DNA from: Paracoccaceae bacterium
GTDB lineage: Bacteria > Pseudomonadota > Alphaproteobacteria > Rhodobacterales > Rhodobacteraceae
Direction of reading: 5' to 3'
Assembly (NCBI GenBank): GCA_027484915.1
Contig: JAIXSA010000105.1
Coordinates: forward strand, 1 to 64,000
Length of the DNA stretch: 64,000 nt
Shown: in pieces, positions 59,701 to 64,000 of the stretch
How positions within the stretch are numbered: position 1 is the first letter of the stretch
Layout: each line of letters begins with the position of its first letter
Program-made: the position numbers and the translations under genes
Notes under the pieces: generated by a model
The model's database searches: none
What the model was told of the DNA's origin: nothing
Seen by the model: the letters and a program-made list of their open reading frames with translations, nothing else

Positions 59701-60129
59701 ATGATCCGCTACAACCTGAAATGCGGGGCCGGGCATGGCTTCGACAGCTGGTTCAAGAACGCCGAGGGCTTCCAGGCGCTGCAGGCGGCTGGGCAGGTGG
59801 CTTGCCCCATCTGCGGGTCGGATCAGGTCGAGAAGGACCTGATGGCCCCCGCCGTCCGACCGGCCCGCAAGGCCGCGGCCGGAAAGCCCGACCTGTCGGC
59901 CCCCGCATCAGAGCTGGAAGAAAAGCTAGCCGCACTGCGTCGGCAGATCGAGGAGAACTCGGAATACGTCGGCATGAACTTCGCCGCCGAGGCCCGGAAG
60001 ATCCATGCAGGCGACGCCCCGGAACGGGCGATCCACGGCGAGGCGAAGCCGGATGAGGCCCGCGCGATGATCGAGGAGGGGCTGCCCGTCGCCCCCCTTC
60101 CCTTCCTGCCCGCCCGGAAGATGAACTGA
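59701..60129 (+). CDS. DUF1178 family protein
   Basis: MIRYNLKCGAGHGFDSWFKNAEGFQAL...CPICGSDQVEKDLMAP; YVGMNFAAEARKIHAGDAPERAIHGEA. Confidence 0.93.
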   Translation: MIRYNLKCGAGHGFDSWFKNAEGFQALQAAGQVACPICGSDQVEKDLMAPAVRPARKAAAGKPDLSAPASELEEKLAALRRQIEENSEYVGMNFAAEARKIHAGDAPERAIHGEAKPDEARAMIEEGLPVAPLPFLPARKMN

Positions 60130-60130
60130 C

Positions 60131-60205
60131 CTGCCCGCGCGTGGGCAGCGAAGCCCTCTCAACAAGATCAACGGCTTGTCCGTGGGCATTCAGGATCCGT
60201 TAACC
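60131..60205 (+). repeat. Shared 3' structural module, copy B
   Basis: CTGCCCGCGCGTGGGCAG then ATCAACGGCTTGTCCGTGGGC...GTTAA; same layout as 38005-38078 on the opposite strand. Confidence 0.65.
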
Positions 60206-60227
60206 CCTGCCCGATGACCCGCCGACC

Positions 60228-60725
60228 CTAGTAGATATAGCGGATCTGTTCGGTCCAGAACCGCTCCATCCGTTTGAGCGACATGTTGATCTCGTCCATC
60301 CCCGAGGCGTCGATCAGCCCGCGCCTTTCGATCCCGTCTGAGTGGCGCGCGAAAAGCTCGGACAGAAGGCCACGGACGTGGCGGCCCTTTTCGGTCAGGC
60401 GGACGCGGACCGACCGGCGGTCGATCTCGGACCGCTGGTGGTGCATGTAGCCCAGTTCCACCAGCTTCTTGAGGTTGTAGCTGACGTTCGAGCCCTGGTA
60501 GTAGCCGCGCGACTTCAGCTCACCGGCCGTCACCTCATTCTCGCCGATGTTGAACAGCAAGAGCGCCTGGACCGAGTTGATCTCCAGGATGTTCAGGCGT
60601 TCGAATTCATCCTTGATCACGTCGAGAAGCAGGCGATGCAGCCGCTCGACCAGCGCAAGGTTTTCAAGATAGCAGGACAGGAACGCCTTTTGCGAACCGT
60701 CCAGTACCGGGGCATAGATTGTCAT
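60228..60725 (-). CDS. MarR-type winged-helix transcriptional regulator
   Basis: NSVQALLLFNIGENEVTAGELKSRGYYQGSNVSYNLKKLVELGYMHHQRSEIDRRSVRVRLTEKG. Confidence 0.9.
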   Translation of the reverse strand: MTIYAPVLDGSQKAFLSCYLENLALVERLHRLLLDVIKDEFERLNILEINSVQALLLFNIGENEVTAGELKSRGYYQGSNVSYNLKKLVELGYMHHQRSEIDRRSVRVRLTEKGRHVRGLLSELFARHSDGIERRGLIDASGMDEINMSLKRMERFWTEQIRYIY

Positions 60726-60802
60726 ACCGTTTCTCCACCGTTCGGACGGGTGCAGAATCGGTACAAACGGCAAACATTTCGTAAACTTGCAAAGAACGTC
60801 GG

Positions 60803-62367
<1,565 letters not shown>

Positions 62368-62459
62368 GTCACGGGGCCGCTTCCGGGTTGACGATTGCCC
62401 CCCGCTCCGCAAGGAATGGCAGGGCGGGCGGTTCCGCAAGGATTTGGATCAGGCAGGCG

Positions 62460-62864
62460 ATGGGCGCAGACCTTCCCGACTATTACTTCCGGGTGCGCGA
62501 GAACGGGGCGGCCGTCTTCCGCATCGGGACCGAGAACCGCCAGCGCCGGATCGAGATGGTCGAAATCGCCGCAGTCAACGTGAAGAACGGCAACATCAAG
62601 CCGCACGGCGATGTCGAGCTGACCAAGGCCGACCGCGCTGCCATCGAGGACTGGCTGGCAGCACGTCAGGCGCAGCTGGCGATGCGCGAGGTCGATGACA
62701 TCCTGCGCACGGTCGATCACCTGAACCTGACGACGCAATGGGCGCAGTCCCGCGCGACGGACGCGCAGCTGGACGCGGTGACGGATGCGCTTCTGCTGGC
62801 CATGCACGACCTGCGGACCATGCTGGTCAAGCGCAAGGCCGACCGGCTGGGCAAGGTCGAATAG
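62460..62864 (+). CDS. Conserved hypothetical protein
   Basis: MGADLPDYYFRVRENGAAVFRIGTENRQRRIEMVEIAAVNVKNGNIKPHG...; coherent coding composition. Confidence 0.7.
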   Translation: MGADLPDYYFRVRENGAAVFRIGTENRQRRIEMVEIAAVNVKNGNIKPHGDVELTKADRAAIEDWLAARQAQLAMREVDDILRTVDHLNLTTQWAQSRATDAQLDAVTDALLLAMHDLRTMLVKRKADRLGKVE

Positions 62865-62865
62865 G

Positions 62866-63284
<419 letters not shown>

Positions 63285-63352
63285 TCAGACGTGACATAGG
63301 CCAGTCGGGCGCGATTTGCCAGAGGGTGCGGGGCTTGTCCTGCGGCGTGGAT

Positions 63353-63367
63353 GTTCTATGATTGTTC
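63353..63367 (+). promoter_or_regulatory. LexA-type SOS box
   Basis: GTTCTATGATTGTTC = GTTC-N7-GTTC, 2 bp upstream of the ATG at 63370. Confidence 0.75.
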
Positions 63368-63369
63368 GC

Positions 63370-63771
63370 ATGACGCTGGTTCTGTCCCCTGCCCCGCGCT
63401 TTGGCGCCTGGCCGCGCCCGCCGCGTGCCTTGCAGGCCGCCCGGCTGGGCGAGCCACCTGCCGGGGCGCGGGTGACGGTGGCGGGGCTGGTCCTGGTGCG
63501 CCAGCGGCCGGGGACGGCCAAGGGGGTGATCTTCGTCACGCTCGAGGATGAGACGGGCACCGCGAACGTGGTGGTCTGGGCGCAGACCTACGAACGCTTC
63601 CGCCGGGCGGTGATCGCGGGGCGACTTTTGCGGGTGACGGGAAAGCTCCAGCGCGAGGCGGGGGTGGTGCATGTGGTGGCCGAGCTGATCGAGGATCTGT
63701 CGCCGATGCTGGACCGGCTTCTGGACCCTGGATTCCGCTATGACGGGGTGCGCGCGGGGGACCAGCCGTAG
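63370..63771 (+). CDS. Stand-alone OB-fold protein equivalent to the C-terminus of error-prone polymerase DnaE2
   Basis: VTVAGLVLVRQRPGTAKGVIFVTLEDETGTANVVVWAQTYERFRRAVIAGRLLRVTGKLQREAGVVHVVAELIEDLS matches the DnaE2 C-terminal pattern; no polymerase or PHP domain upstream. Confidence 0.8.
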   Translation: MTLVLSPAPRFGAWPRPPRALQAARLGEPPAGARVTVAGLVLVRQRPGTAKGVIFVTLEDETGTANVVVWAQTYERFRRAVIAGRLLRVTGKLQREAGVVHVVAELIEDLSPMLDRLLDPGFRYDGVRAGDQP

Positions 63772-63782
63772 CCCAGGGACCC

Positions 63783-63829
63783 AAATTCCTTAAGCAAGGA
63801 ATTTGTCAAATTTCTTACTCAAGAAATTT
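63783..63829. repeat. Tandem AT-rich double hairpin between convergent genes
   Basis: AAATTCCTT-aagc-AAGGAATTT then AAATTTCTT-actc-AAGAAATTT; both 9-bp stems perfect. Confidence 0.9.
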
Positions 63830-63876
63830 GGCGGCAGAGAGACCCCCGCCGCCACTTCTCTGTCTGAAGCCGCCGA

Positions 63877-64000
63877 TCAGTCTTCGATCGACAACGCCAC
63901 GAAGCGCGGGTCGCCGCCCCGGCGGACGAGGAGGAGGATCGACTTGCGCCCGGCGTCCTTGGCCTCCTGGATCCGGTCTTCCAGGTCCTGCAGCCGCACC
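63877..64000 (-). CDS. C-terminus of a Do/DegP-like serine protease (PDZ), cut by window edge
   Basis: Reverse strand reads VRLQDLEDRIQEAKDAGRKSILLLVRRGGDPRFVALSIED*. Confidence 0.75.
   Translation of the reverse strand, partial: VRLQDLEDRIQEAKDAGRKSILLLVRRGGDPRFVALSIED

Overview
This is a high-GC (roughly 65%) alphaproteobacterial chromosomal window, most like Rhodobacteraceae/Rhodobacterales judged by protein families and gene order. It is mostly housekeeping and metabolic genes: parE, ppk1-hdaA-AI-2E transporter, ppk2, proS, psd-pssA, rpoH, kup, rluD, sdhE, aspartate aminotransferase, and a polyamine-type ABC operon flanked by amidases. No rRNA, tRNA, CRISPR array, intact IS or prophage was recognised. 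The most interesting observations are: (1) a stand-alone ORF equal to the C-terminal OB-fold region of the error-prone polymerase DnaE2, with a perfect GTTC-N7-GTTC LexA-type box 2 bp upstream of its ATG; (2) a YjhX/TopAI-like toxin gene followed by a GNAT gene in the YjhQ antitoxin position that carries two in-frame TAG codons; (3) a single polypeptide fusing an adenylation domain, a carrier protein and a multi-TM acyltransferase-like domain (a Dlt-like pathway in one protein); (4) a nonulosonic (sialic-type) acid surface glycan locus with two tandem divergent WaaA/GT30-like genes and no recognisable classical sialyltransferase; (5) three kinds of repeated structured 3'-end DNA elements, one of which supplies the stop codon of two unrelated genes; (6) a decayed BrnA antitoxin, an IS5-type transposase remnant, and an orphan permease pair. 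All family calls come from reading motifs by eye; no database search was run.
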